A stretch of 64,000 nucleotides of DNA from Thiothrix nivea DSM 5205. Its GTDB lineage: Bacteria > Pseudomonadota > Gammaproteobacteria > Thiotrichales > Thiotrichaceae. The stretch covers positions 1,119,693-1,183,692 of the forward strand of contig NZ_JH651384.1 of NCBI RefSeq assembly GCF_000260135.1, read 5' to 3'. How positions within the stretch are numbered: position 1 is the first letter of the stretch; each line of letters begins with the position of its first letter. Of this stretch, positions 18,751-27,349 are shown one piece after another. Below the pieces are notes generated by a model. It searched no databases and was not told where the DNA came from. It saw only the letters and a program-made list of their open reading frames with translations. Made by a program: the position numbers and the translations under genes.

Positions 18751-21225
18751 TTAGAAAACATCAACAGAGGCTATCTTCCATATATTATTGGTATATTCCT
18801 GAATCGAGCGGTCAGAAGAAAACTTGCCCATACGCGCCACGTTGAGGATAGACATACGCGTCCATTCCTGTCTGTCACGGTAAGCTTCGCTGATACGTGC
18901 CTGGCAATCCACGTAGGAGCGGTAATCAACCAATACCTTGTAAGGGTCACCGTTCAGCAGGTTATCCACCAGCGGGCGAAACAGTGTGGCGTCGCCGTGT
19001 GAAAAATAGCCACTAGCCAGAAAATCCAGTGCTGATTTCAACTCCGGGTCATTCTGGCAGTAATCCTGCGGGTGGTAACCCTGCTGCTGCAAGGCCGACA
19101 CTTCCGCCTCGGTCATGCCAAACAGGAAAAAGTTTTCCTTACCCACTTCCTCGCGGATTTCAATATTCGCCCCATCCAACGTGCCAACGGTCAGCGCGCC
19201 ATTCAGGGCAAATTTCATGTTGCCGGTGCCGGAGGCTTCCTTACCCGCCAGTGAAATCTGTTCAGACACATCGGCCCCCGGGTAGATGCAATGAGCTGTC
19301 TTAACGTTGAAATTGGGGAAAAACACCACCCGCAAACGCCCATCCATGTCCGGGTCGCGGTTGATCACCTCCGCCACTGAATTGATTGCCTTGATGATCA
19401 GTTTGGCCATGAAGTAACCGGGAGCAGCCTTGCCGCCAAACACGAAAGTACGCGGTGGAATATCCAGCCCCGGATTGTCTTTCAAACGGTTGTACAGGGT
19501 AATGATATGCAGCAGGTTCAAATGCTGGCGCTTGTATTCGTGGACACGCTTGACCTGCACATCGAACAAGGAATCCGGGTCAATCTTCTGCCCGGTAGCC
19601 GCCAGCGCATGACGCGCCAACCGTTCCTTGTTACGGCGTTTGACCTTCTGCCACTGCTGCTGAAAATCAGGGTCATCCGCCAGGGCTTCCAGCTTGTGCA
19701 GACTATCCAGATCAGTTACCCAACCACAACCGATGCGCTCACGTAACAGATGCGCCAACGGCTGATTGGATAGCAGCATGAAACGCCGCGGCGTTACCCC
19801 ATTGGTCACGTTGGTGATCTTGTCCGGCCATAGTGCGTGGAAATCCGGCAATACGTTCTGCCGCAACAGTTCACTGTGCAGTTCCGCCACTCCATTGACT
19901 TTGTAACTACCCACCACGGCCAAGTGCGCCATCCGCACCTGCGGGCGTGCGCCTTCCTCAATGATCGACAGTTTTTCCAAATGGCCATTCAGGCCGTGGA
20001 TTTTCATGCGCGCTTCGTCCAGAAAACGGCTGTTGATTTCGTAGATGATTTCCAGATGGCGCGGCAATACCTTCTTGAACAAATCCAACGGCCACTTTTC
20101 CAGCGCTTCCGGTAACAGGGTGTGGTTGGTGTAGGCAAACGTGTTACGGGTGACGTGCCAGGCAGTGTCCCAATCCATCTGGTTGCGGTCTACCAGCAGG
20201 CGCATCAGCTCGGGGATGGCAATGGCCGGGTGGGTGTCATTCAATTGTGCCGTATATTTATGGTGGAACTGATCCAGCGGGTCGCCGCTTTGCAGGTAAA
20301 TACGCACCATGTCCTGCAAGGAGCAGGAAACAAAGAAATATTGCTGCTCCAGCCGCAAACGCTTGCCTGCTTCCGGCTCGTCATTCGGGTACAAGACTTT
20401 GGTGAGGTTTTCCGAAGTGACTTTTTCGTTGACCGCGCCATAATAATCGCCGGTATTGAATGCCTGGAAATTGAAGGATTCCGCCGCTTCCGAACTCCAC
20501 AGGCGCAACAAATTGGTGTTTTTCACCCCGTAGCCCATCACGGGCGTGTCATGCGCCACACCGATCACGCGCCACTCCGGAATCCATTTCACCCGCAATA
20601 TGCCGTCAATGTCCTTGAACTGTTCGGTATGCCCACCGAAATGCACGTTGAAACGCAAGCGTGGGCGGGGAATTTCCCACGGGTTGCCGTAACTCAGCCA
20701 TTTGTCGGTTTTCTCAACTTGCCAGCCGTCCTCGATTTCCTGGCGGAAAATGCCGAATTCGTAGCGGATGCCATAACCGATGGCGGGAATCTTCAGGGTC
20801 GCCATCGAATCCATGTAACAAGCCGCCAACCGCCCCAAGCCACCGTTGCCTAGCCCCGGCTCGACTTCCTCCTCCAGCAGGCTCTCGAAATCCAGCCCCA
20901 GTTGGGCGACGGCTTCCTGCACTTCCTGCCAGATACCCAGCGCGAGGATGTTGTTGGCCAAATGCGGGCCGGGCAGGAATTCCGCCGACAAATAACAGAC
21001 CGTGCGGCTTTTGTTCGCCTTGTAGGTTTTCGCCGTCACCATCATGCGCTCCAGCATCCGGTCGCGCACCGCATGCGCCAGCGCATTGTACCAGTCACTC
21101 TCGGAAGCGACATCGGGGAAACGGCTTTGGGTATGCACCAGGTGTTCAAGGATCGACTGTTTGATGGCGGCGGCATCCATGCCGACGCGGGTGGACTGGA
21201 TTTTACTGCTGGTCACTTCACTCAT
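18751..21225 (-). CDS. glgP: glycogen/starch phosphorylase
   Basis: PLP-dependent enzyme that releases glucose-1-phosphate from glycogen. The 824-residue length matches the family. The N-terminal motifs RTVCYLSAEFLPGPHLANN and NGGLGRLAACYMDSMATL are typical, and the PLP lysine is K671 in EASGTGNMKFALNG. The start is ATG 21225 after GGATAAG; a GTG two codons upstream is less likely. It stands alone here, without glgA/B/C nearby, followed after about 60 bases on the same strand by nothing but upstream by the usp gene. It indicates glycogen storage, consistent with an autotroph. Confidence 0.93.
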   Translation of the reverse strand: MSEVTSSKIQSTRVGMDAAAIKQSILEHLVHTQSRFPDVASESDWYNALAHAVRDRMLERMMVTAKTYKANKSRTVCYLSAEFLPGPHLANNILALGIWQEVQEAVAQLGLDFESLLEEEVEPGLGNGGLGRLAACYMDSMATLKIPAIGYGIRYEFGIFRQEIEDGWQVEKTDKWLSYGNPWEIPRPRLRFNVHFGGHTEQFKDIDGILRVKWIPEWRVIGVAHDTPVMGYGVKNTNLLRLWSSEAAESFNFQAFNTGDYYGAVNEKVTSENLTKVLYPNDEPEAGKRLRLEQQYFFVSCSLQDMVRIYLQSGDPLDQFHHKYTAQLNDTHPAIAIPELMRLLVDRNQMDWDTAWHVTRNTFAYTNHTLLPEALEKWPLDLFKKVLPRHLEIIYEINSRFLDEARMKIHGLNGHLEKLSIIEEGARPQVRMAHLAVVGSYKVNGVAELHSELLRQNVLPDFHALWPDKITNVTNGVTPRRFMLLSNQPLAHLLRERIGCGWVTDLDSLHKLEALADDPDFQQQWQKVKRRNKERLARHALAATGQKIDPDSLFDVQVKRVHEYKRQHLNLLHIITLYNRLKDNPGLDIPPRTFVFGGKAAPGYFMAKLIIKAINSVAEVINRDPDMDGRLRVVFFPNFNVKTAHCIYPGADVSEQISLAGKEASGTGNMKFALNGALTVGTLDGANIEIREEVGKENFFLFGMTEAEVSALQQQGYHPQDYCQNDPELKSALDFLASGYFSHGDATLFRPLVDNLLNGDPYKVLVDYRSYVDCQARISEAYRDRQEWTRMSILNVARMGKFSSDRSIQEYTNNIWKIASVDVF

Positions 21226-21287
21226 GCTCACTTATCCGTTTTGTCATTTTGCCACCTGACGCAAAACATCTTTTTATTATTCGCGTT

Positions 21288-22112
21288 TCAGGCAGGGACA
21301 TTTAACAATGGGCAATGGATTTTCCGCAACACCTGTTCCGAGGTACTTCCCCGTAAGGCGTCGAAGAAACCGTTGCGCCCCTCCGTCACCATCACAACCA
21401 GATCGCTGTGGGTTGACTGCGCGGTTTGCAGGATACCACCCACCACATCGCCTTTTCCGTATACCCATTCCCAACTCAACTGGCTGTCGGCAGGCAAACG
21501 CACGCTTGGCGCATTGCCTTCATCCCCAATATATAGCAGGGTTACACGGCCTGTTGGCAATTCCAGTAATTCAGACAATGCCTGCACCGCACCAATCGCC
21601 GCTTGTGGGCGTGGCTGGTTGGCGACAGGAACCAGAATATTGCCCAGCGACAAACTGCCATCGGCACGGTTGACGAACCCTTCAGTTCCTTCGGGGATCA
21701 GTAGGGCTTGCTCACCGCTATTCCTGACAATCAGGTCGCCCACTGAATGCCGTAGCCATTCAATACCAGCGCTGTGGCGGTGCACTGCCAACACCACCAG
21801 ATTGGCGGCATATTCCTCAAGATAATCCTGGCAGGCTTGCACCGGGCTGCTGCGGTGGGAAATCACTTTGCGTACTGACAAGCCCAAGTCGCGGATGGCG
21901 TCCTGGCCACTATCGGGCGGAATGCATCCCCACTGCCCCAAAATGCCCCGCACACTCGGCAAATCCTCGCGGTGGACATGCTGTTTGCCCGCCACATGCA
22001 TAACGGTAAACCCGCCCTTGGCCGCCAACGCCAACCTCAAGGCATGGACAAACGCAATATCACTGGCGGCAGATAGGTCAGTTGGATGAAAAATGTTGCT
22101 GATCGTTGGCAT
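21288..22112 (-). CDS. tandem universal stress protein (UspA family)
   Basis: A 274-residue protein made of two Usp domains, residues 1-140 and 155-274. The first begins NIFHPTDLSAASDIAFVHAL, the second NILVPVANQ. The ATP-binding G-2x-G-9x-G-(S/T) signature appears degenerate in both (for example HSVGDLIVRNSGEQALL). Its ATG overlaps the end of arsJ by 35 bases and is preceded by a strong AGGAGGAG site, so it is co-expressed with arsJ and GAPDH. A stress role in arsenate-exposed cells is inferred only from that position. Confidence 0.85.
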   Translation of the reverse strand: MPTISNIFHPTDLSAASDIAFVHALRLALAAKGGFTVMHVAGKQHVHREDLPSVRGILGQWGCIPPDSGQDAIRDLGLSVRKVISHRSSPVQACQDYLEEYAANLVVLAVHRHSAGIEWLRHSVGDLIVRNSGEQALLIPEGTEGFVNRADGSLSLGNILVPVANQPRPQAAIGAVQALSELLELPTGRVTLLYIGDEGNAPSVRLPADSQLSWEWVYGKGDVVGGILQTAQSTHSDLVVMVTEGRNGFFDALRGSTSEQVLRKIHCPLLNVPA

Positions 22113-23310
22113 AGCTGGCTCCTCCTGTTGGGTTTGGCAGGCGTAATGATAACAACAAAGCCATGCCTATAAACCACGCTGACATCAACAAACAGCCTGT
22201 TAATCCCCACACTTGGTACGACCAGCCGGACAACACCGTACCCGCCAGCCGCCCACCCGCATTCGCCATGTAATAGAAACCAACCTTCAGCGCCACCTTA
22301 TCATGGTCGGCATAAGCCAGAATCAGGTAGGAATGCAGCGCGGAATTGATAGCGAACACCACCCCGAACACCAGCAAACCCGTTACCAGCACGGTTCCCG
22401 CATCCCAGCCCTGCCCCAACGCCACCACAATACCTACCGGAACCAGTAACAGGATCAGCGCCCAAACTTGTACCGCCCTTGCCCCCGGCGCGTGTTGTTT
22501 CATCCCCAGCAATTTCGGCGCGCTAGCTTGTACTAACCCGTAGCCAATCACCCACGCCGCCATGAACGTGCCGACCTGCATGAAACTCCAACCCAGCACC
22601 CCCGCCATGAATACTGGAACGGCCACCACGAACCACACATCCCTCGCCCCGAACAGGAAAAACCGCGCCGCCGAAAGCCAATTGATGGCGGGCGTATTGG
22701 AAAACACCTGACTGAATTTCGGCTTGGCCTTGGACTTGCCCAAATCGTCTGGCAACAACAGCAAGGTCAGGATGGTGATAACAAACAGACCCAAAGCCAA
22801 CACCAGCAAAGCCAACTGGAACCCAAATGCTTGCAGCAAGGCCGCGCCGAGAAAAAACCCGACGCCTTTCAACGCATTCTTCGAACCAGTCAACACCGCT
22901 ACCCATTTGAACAGGCGAGCATCCGCCCCGGCAGGAACCAGCGTTTTCACGCTGGCTTTCGCCGACATTTTGTTCAAATCCTTGGCAATGCCGGACAGCG
23001 CCTGAGCAAACATCACATACGGCGCGGAAAGCCACTGCGTCGGCATCAGCATTGCCAGCGCCGCCACCTGCATCGCCATTCCCAGGTGCATGGTCACGTT
23101 CAACCCCAGCCGTGCCGCCAGCCAGCCACCGACCAAATTGGTGACAATGCCGAAAAACTCGTAGAATAGAAACAGCATCGCCACCTGAAACGGCGAGTAG
23201 CCAAGCTGGTGGAAATACAGCACCACCAACATGCGGATAGCACCATCGGTCAGGGTAAACGCCCAGTAACCGCCGGTAACGGCCAGGTAATTGCGCAGGT
23301 CGAGGTTCAT
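22078..23310 (-). CDS. arsJ: organoarsenical efflux MFS transporter ArsJ
   Basis: Inner-membrane exporter of 1-arseno-3-phosphoglycerate (family knowledge). The 410-residue protein begins [20 protein letters not shown], then TDGAIRMLVVLYFHQLGYSP, which I recognise as the ArsJ start. The region SGIAKDLNKMSAKASVKTLV is likewise characteristic. The start codon overlaps the GAPDH stop (ATGA at 23307-23310 on the minus strand), so the pair is translationally coupled. GAPDH makes the unstable arseno-product and ArsJ exports it, giving arsenate resistance. The usp gene overlaps its 3' end. Confidence 0.9.
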   Translation of the reverse strand: MNLDLRNYLAVTGGYWAFTLTDGAIRMLVVLYFHQLGYSPFQVAMLFLFYEFFGIVTNLVGGWLAARLGLNVTMHLGMAMQVAALAMLMPTQWLSAPYVMFAQALSGIAKDLNKMSAKASVKTLVPAGADARLFKWVAVLTGSKNALKGVGFFLGAALLQAFGFQLALLVLALGLFVITILTLLLLPDDLGKSKAKPKFSQVFSNTPAINWLSAARFFLFGARDVWFVVAVPVFMAGVLGWSFMQVGTFMAAWVIGYGLVQASAPKLLGMKQHAPGARAVQVWALILLLVPVGIVVALGQGWDAGTVLVTGLLVFGVVFAINSALHSYLILAYADHDKVALKVGFYYMANAGGRLAGTVLSGWSYQVWGLTGCLLMSAWFIGMALLLSLRLPNPTGGASYANDQQHFSSN

Positions 23311-24305
23311 CAGAGGCTGGCCACCACTTTCGCCGCCAGTTCCATCATACGGTTCATGTAACCCCACTCGTTGTCATACCACGCATAGATTTTCACCTGT
23401 GTACCATCAATGACCATGGTGGAAGGCGCATCGATGATGGAAGACAACGGGTTGCCCTTGTAATCCACCGACACCAGCGGGCGTTCTTCGTAACCGAGAA
23501 TGCCTTTCAGGTAGGTTTCGGATGCTTCCCTGAAATGACCGTTCAGCTCTTCCGCCGTCACTTCACGCGCCGCTTCAAATACAAAATCGGTCAGGGAAGC
23601 ATTCAGCAGCGGAATCCGCACCGCATGGCCATTGAGCTTGCCTTGCAGTTCCGGAAAGATTTTGGTGATAGCCTTGGCGGAACCGGTGGTAGTCGGGATC
23701 ATCGACTCGCCGCAGGCGCGCGCCCGGCGCAAATCCTTGTGCCCCTTGTCGATGATGGTCTGGGTGTTGGTGATATTGTGCAGCGTGGTCATGCAGCCGT
23801 GCTTGATGCCGACCTTTTCGTGCATAACCTTAACCACGGGTGCTAGACAGTTGGTGGTGCAGGAAGCTGCCGTTAGCAAATGATGTTCTTCCGGCTTGTA
23901 CCAGTCATCATTCACGCCGTAGACGATGTTCAGCGCACCTTCGACCGGTGCAGCCACGATAATCTTTTTCACGCCCTGATCGAAATACGCCTGTAACTGT
24001 TCAACTTTGCGGAACTTGCCGGTGCATTCCAGCACGATGTCACAACCCGACCAATCGGTATCTTCGATGGCTTTGTTGGAGGTGTAGGCAATCGGCGCGC
24101 CATCGACAAACATATTGGCATCATCCGCACCGCATTCCGGCTGCCAGATGCCCTGCACGGAATCGAATTTCAGCAGATGGGCAGAAGTGACCGCATTGCC
24201 CGCAATGTCATTGACCTGTCTGAAAGTGAACGCCGGGTTGCCCCAGGCCGCGCGGATACCCAGCCGCCCCATGCGCCCGAAGCCGTTGATGCCGATGTTT
24301 GCCAT
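23310..24305 (-). CDS. ArsJ-associated glyceraldehyde-3-phosphate dehydrogenase
   Basis: NAD-dependent dehydrogenase of 331 residues. It has an N-terminal Rossmann motif ([11 protein letters not shown]), the catalytic C149 in [12 protein letters not shown] and the C-terminal [12 protein letters not shown] helix. The start [14 protein letters not shown] and the direct coupling to arsJ mark it as the arsenate-resistance paralogue rather than the glycolytic gap. With arsenate in place of phosphate it forms 1-arseno-3-phosphoglycerate. It is the first gene of GAPDH-arsJ-usp, with an AGGAT ribosome site. Confidence 0.9.
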   Translation of the reverse strand: MANIGINGFGRMGRLGIRAAWGNPAFTFRQVNDIAGNAVTSAHLLKFDSVQGIWQPECGADDANMFVDGAPIAYTSNKAIEDTDWSGCDIVLECTGKFRKVEQLQAYFDQGVKKIIVAAPVEGALNIVYGVNDDWYKPEEHHLLTAASCTTNCLAPVVKVMHEKVGIKHGCMTTLHNITNTQTIIDKGHKDLRRARACGESMIPTTTGSAKAITKIFPELQGKLNGHAVRIPLLNASLTDFVFEAAREVTAEELNGHFREASETYLKGILGYEERPLVSVDYKGNPLSSIIDAPSTMVIDGTQVKIYAWYDNEWGYMNRMMELAAKVVASL

Positions 24306-24419
24306 GATGTTATCCTGAAGTTATCAAATATGGGGAGGGATTATATTCGCCAAATCAGATATGATGAAAGCTTTCCTACCGTTGTCATATAATCTTCATA
24401 AATGATCCAGGAGTTACCC
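24306..24419. promoter_or_regulatory. divergent promoter region GAPDH-arsJ / MBL gene
   Basis: Two perfect TATAAT -10-like hexamers face outward: one on the minus strand at 24340-24345 for GAPDH-arsJ-usp, one on the plus strand at 24388-24393 for the MBL-fold gene. Neither has a strong TTGACA -35, which suggests activator or repressor control. No ArsR gene lies next to it. Transcription starts are not proven. Confidence 0.5.
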
Positions 24420-25349
24420 GTGTTAGCAAAACTGTTACAAGCTGTTACCTGCCTCATGTTGCTTGGCCAAGCCGCCCATGCGTTTGAACCGGCCACCGAA
24501 AAAGTCACCGATAATGTCTACGCCATCGTCGGCGAAATCGATCAGCGCAGCGCGGAAAACCAGGGCTTGAACAATACCACTGGCTTCATCATCACCAACG
24601 ACGGCGTGGTGCTGGTCGGTTCTGGCGCAACCGTAGGCAGCGCGAAAATGCTGGAAGCTGCCGTCAAATCCGTCACCGACAAACCCATCAAGCAAGTGCT
24701 CAATATCGGCGTACAAGACCATCACTGGATGGGCAACAGCCATTTCCTTGCACAAAAAATCCCGGTCAGTGCCCTTGCCAAAACGATGGAAGGCCAGAAA
24801 GCGCAGGAAAGCATGAACCGGATGCGCCTCTCCAGTGGCATCGGCGGCAAGCCGGAAGACCTGACAGTGGAATACCCCAGTGAAACCTTCGACGGCGATG
24901 AAAAGACCCTGACCATCGGCGGCGTGGAAATGTCGCTACGCTACCTGGGTGACGCACACTTCCCCGGTGATGCCGTGCTGTGGCTGCCCAAGGAAAAAGT
25001 CGTGTTCACCGGCGACATCGTGTTCAACGACCGGATGCTGGGCATACTGCCGGAAATATCCAAAGTGAAAGACTGGCAGGCAACCTTCAACAAAGTGGCG
25101 GAACTGAAACCGGAGCATGTCATTCCAGGGCATGGCAACCCCAGCGACTGGGCGACCGCACAGAAAGACACCGGCGATTACCTCGACTGGCTGGTGACGG
25201 AAGTGGGCAAGTCACTGGACGAGATGGAAGACCTGGGCGATGCAGTCAAGCGCCTGTCAGCGGATGAGACATTCAACTTCCTGCACATGCATGAAGAACT
25301 GAATGGGCGCAATATCCATCAAAGCTATCTGCAACTGGAAACGGAATAA
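24420..25349 (+). CDS. exported metallo-beta-lactamase-fold protein with altered metal site
   Basis: A 309-residue protein with a signal peptide (cut after AHA, residue 20-21) and an MBL fold like the quinoprotein-relay/SoxH hydrolases. The usual HxHxDH is here NIGVQDH: I96 and V98 replace the first two His ligands, while D100 and H101 remain. The other ligands are present: H180 (GDAHFPGD), D199 (FTGD) and H238 (PGHGN). So metal site 2 looks intact and site 1 depleted. GTG 24420 is preferred, six bases after AGGAG; an ATG at 24402 overlaps that site. It is divergent from GAPDH-arsJ. Substrate unknown. Confidence 0.8.
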   Translation: MLAKLLQAVTCLMLLGQAAHAFEPATEKVTDNVYAIVGEIDQRSAENQGLNNTTGFIITNDGVVLVGSGATVGSAKMLEAAVKSVTDKPIKQVLNIGVQDHHWMGNSHFLAQKIPVSALAKTMEGQKAQESMNRMRLSSGIGGKPEDLTVEYPSETFDGDEKTLTIGGVEMSLRYLGDAHFPGDAVLWLPKEKVVFTGDIVFNDRMLGILPEISKVKDWQATFNKVAELKPEHVIPGHGNPSDWATAQKDTGDYLDWLVTEVGKSLDEMEDLGDAVKRLSADETFNFLHMHEELNGRNIHQSYLQLETE

Positions 25350-25685
25350 ATTACCAACCCCCCAAACCCTGGCTAAGCTGGAATTCTACACCAGAGTGGC
25401 TGATACAGCCTTAATTTGTTCTTCCTCCCCGCATGCTGTAGACTCGTGCCCTTAGTCAATCAAGCAAACCTGATTTACATCAACAATCGGGTGCTTGTCG
25501 TTACAGGGAAACAGCCTTCTCTTCCCTGCTTTTTCGGGTTCGCAGAACCCTCACCTACGCTCCTACGAGCTTTCTTAAAATCCGGTAAATGCTTGCAGTC
25601 TCACGACTGGTTCGAGTTATTGTCTTGAAGTTACTTCAACGCGCCTGCTGCTGCCCGGAATTACTCAAAGTACAACGAGGTCGCC
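25350..25685 (+). other. structured non-coding leader before the betaine operon
   Basis: A 336-base gap without a convincing gene. It contains a hairpin with CAAGCA/TGCTTG arms, a terminator-like hairpin (25504-25534) and a 6-bp perfect hairpin GGGTTC-GCA-GAACCC (25536-25550). A 70-codon open frame across it lacks a ribosome site and runs through the hairpins. It may be an attenuated 5' leader of the betaine operon or the remnant of a mobile repeat; I do not recognise a named riboswitch. Confidence 0.4.
25504..25534 (+). terminator. intrinsic terminator or attenuator upstream of betaine operon
   Basis: Perfect 7-bp arms CAGGGAA (25504-25510) and TTCCCTG (25522-25528) are followed by C and five T. 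It points toward the methyltransferase operon starting at 25686 and is 155 bases beyond the MBL stop. It could end the MBL transcript or act as an attenuator. Confidence 0.5.
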
Positions 25686-26516
25686 ATGCATAACACAAAC
25701 AGTCACATACAATCATTTGGGCAAAATCCAACCGCTATCCGGGATACCAACCATTACACTCAGGAATACATTACTTCGTTCGTTGAAAAATGGGATGAGC
25801 TCATAGACTGGGAAAAGCGCTGGGAAAGCGAAGGTGAGTTTTTTATCGAACAACTGCGTTCATATGGGGTTGAACGGGTGCTCGACGTGGCCACTGGCAC
25901 AGGGTTCCACTCCGTGCGCCTGCTCAGTGCCGGTTTTGATGTTGTCAGCGCTGACGGCAGCCCGGAAATGCTGGCAAAAGCTTTCCAGAATGCTTATGAG
26001 CGCGGTTTTGTGTTACGCACCGTGCAGGCTGACTGGCGCTGGTTGAACCGCACTGTCCATGAACAATTCGACGCGGTGATTTGTTTGGGCAATTCATTCA
26101 CGCATTTGTTTGCTGAACATGACCGGCGCAAGGCATTGGCTGAATATTACGCCACCCTGAACCATGACGGCATTCTTATACTAGACCAGCGTAACTACGA
26201 CGCCATTCTGGATGAAGGTTTCAGCAGCAAACATAAATATTACTACTGTGGGGATCAGGTGGTCGCTGAACCGGAATACATCGACAACGGCCTGGCGCGG
26301 TTCCAATACCAGTTTCCCGATGGGGCAAAATACCATCTGAACATGTACCCACTACGCAAGCAGTACACCCGCAACCTGATGCATGAAGTTGGCTTCCAGC
26401 AGATTGAAACCTACGGTGATTTCCAGGAAACCTTCAAGGCCAACGAACCGGATTTCCTGGTGCACGTTGCAGAAAAAACCTACCAGCAGGATGATCAAAC
26501 GGAGGCTGTTGCATGA
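25686..26516 (+). CDS. glycine/sarcosine N-methyltransferase
   Basis: SAM-dependent methyltransferase converting glycine to sarcosine and then dimethylglycine, the first half of de novo glycine betaine synthesis as known from halophiles. The 276-residue protein has the SAM motif I (VLDVATGTGFHSVRLLSAG) followed by VVSADGSPEML, and YYYCGDQVVAEPEYID in the C-terminal half. It resembles the Halorhodospira-type GSMT in length and motifs. The stop overlaps the next start (ATGA, 26513-26516), coupling the two methylation steps. It lies downstream of a structured leader. Confidence 0.88.
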   Translation: MHNTNSHIQSFGQNPTAIRDTNHYTQEYITSFVEKWDELIDWEKRWESEGEFFIEQLRSYGVERVLDVATGTGFHSVRLLSAGFDVVSADGSPEMLAKAFQNAYERGFVLRTVQADWRWLNRTVHEQFDAVICLGNSFTHLFAEHDRRKALAEYYATLNHDGILILDQRNYDAILDEGFSSKHKYYYCGDQVVAEPEYIDNGLARFQYQFPDGAKYHLNMYPLRKQYTRNLMHEVGFQQIETYGDFQETFKANEPDFLVHVAEKTYQQDDQTEAVA

Positions 26517-27349
26517 GCGCCCACTATTCCCCAACCGTCGATACGGCGAGAAATTATTACAACAGTGAGGATGCCGACAACTTCTACGCCATGATATGGG
26601 GTGGCGAAGACATCCACATCGGCTTGTACCAGTCGCCTGATGAAAGCATTACAGCGGCAAGTCACCGCACGGTACAGCACATGGCGGACAAGCTTGACCT
26701 CAAACCCACCAGCAAGCTGCTGGACATTGGCGCTGGCTATGGCGGGGCTGCCCGTTATATCGCTACCCGGTTTGGCTGCAAAGTCACCGCGCTGAACCTG
26801 AGCGAAAAGGAAAACGGACGCGCCCGCCAACTAAACAAACAAGCCGGTCTGGATGGGCAAATTGATGTCGTTGACGGGAGTTTTGAAACCATACCGGCCC
26901 CTGATGCCTGTTTCGATGCGGTGTGGTCACAGGATGCCATCCTCCACAGCGGGCAACGCCAACAGGTCGTTAAGGAAGTCGCGCGGGTATTGAAACCGGG
27001 TGGCCATTTCATTTTCACCGACCCCATGCAGTCGGATAACTGCCCTGAAGGCGTGCTGGAGCCTATCCTTGGCCGTATCCACCTGGATTCCCTGGGTTCA
27101 CCCGGCTTTTACCGTTCCACTGCGGCTGAACTGGGTATACAACTGCTTGGATTTGAAGAGCTGACCCCGCAGCTAACCCAACACTACACCTGTGTGCTGG
27201 AAGAGACGGTAAAACGTCAGGCCGAACTCGAAAAAACCGTGGATGCCGCTTATCTTGAGCGCATGAAAACAGGGCTTGGGCACTGGATTGAAGGTGGCAA
27301 ACAAGGGTATCTGGCCTGGGGAATATTCGTTTTCCAAAAGCCAGCATGA
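26513..27349 (+). CDS. sarcosine/dimethylglycine N-methyltransferase
   Basis: Second enzyme of the betaine pathway: SAM-dependent methylation of sarcosine and dimethylglycine to glycine betaine. The 278-residue protein carries motif I LLDIGAGYGGAARYIAT, a WSQDAILHSGQR segment and the C-terminal GLGHWIEGGKQGYLAWGIF typical of SDMT. It overlaps both its neighbours by four bases (GSMT upstream, BCCT carrier downstream). Three start/stop overlaps in a row argue for strict co-expression. Confidence 0.88.
   Translation: MSAHYSPTVDTARNYYNSEDADNFYAMIWGGEDIHIGLYQSPDESITAASHRTVQHMADKLDLKPTSKLLDIGAGYGGAARYIATRFGCKVTALNLSEKENGRARQLNKQAGLDGQIDVVDGSFETIPAPDACFDAVWSQDAILHSGQRQQVVKEVARVLKPGGHFIFTDPMQSDNCPEGVLEPILGRIHLDSLGSPGFYRSTAAELGIQLLGFEELTPQLTQHYTCVLEETVKRQAELEKTVDAAYLERMKTGLGHWIEGGKQGYLAWGIFVFQKPA

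Noticed and set aside
25416-25628. 70-codon open frame in the betaine leader
   Set aside because: No ribosome site, it runs through three hairpins, and the peptide is not recognisable.
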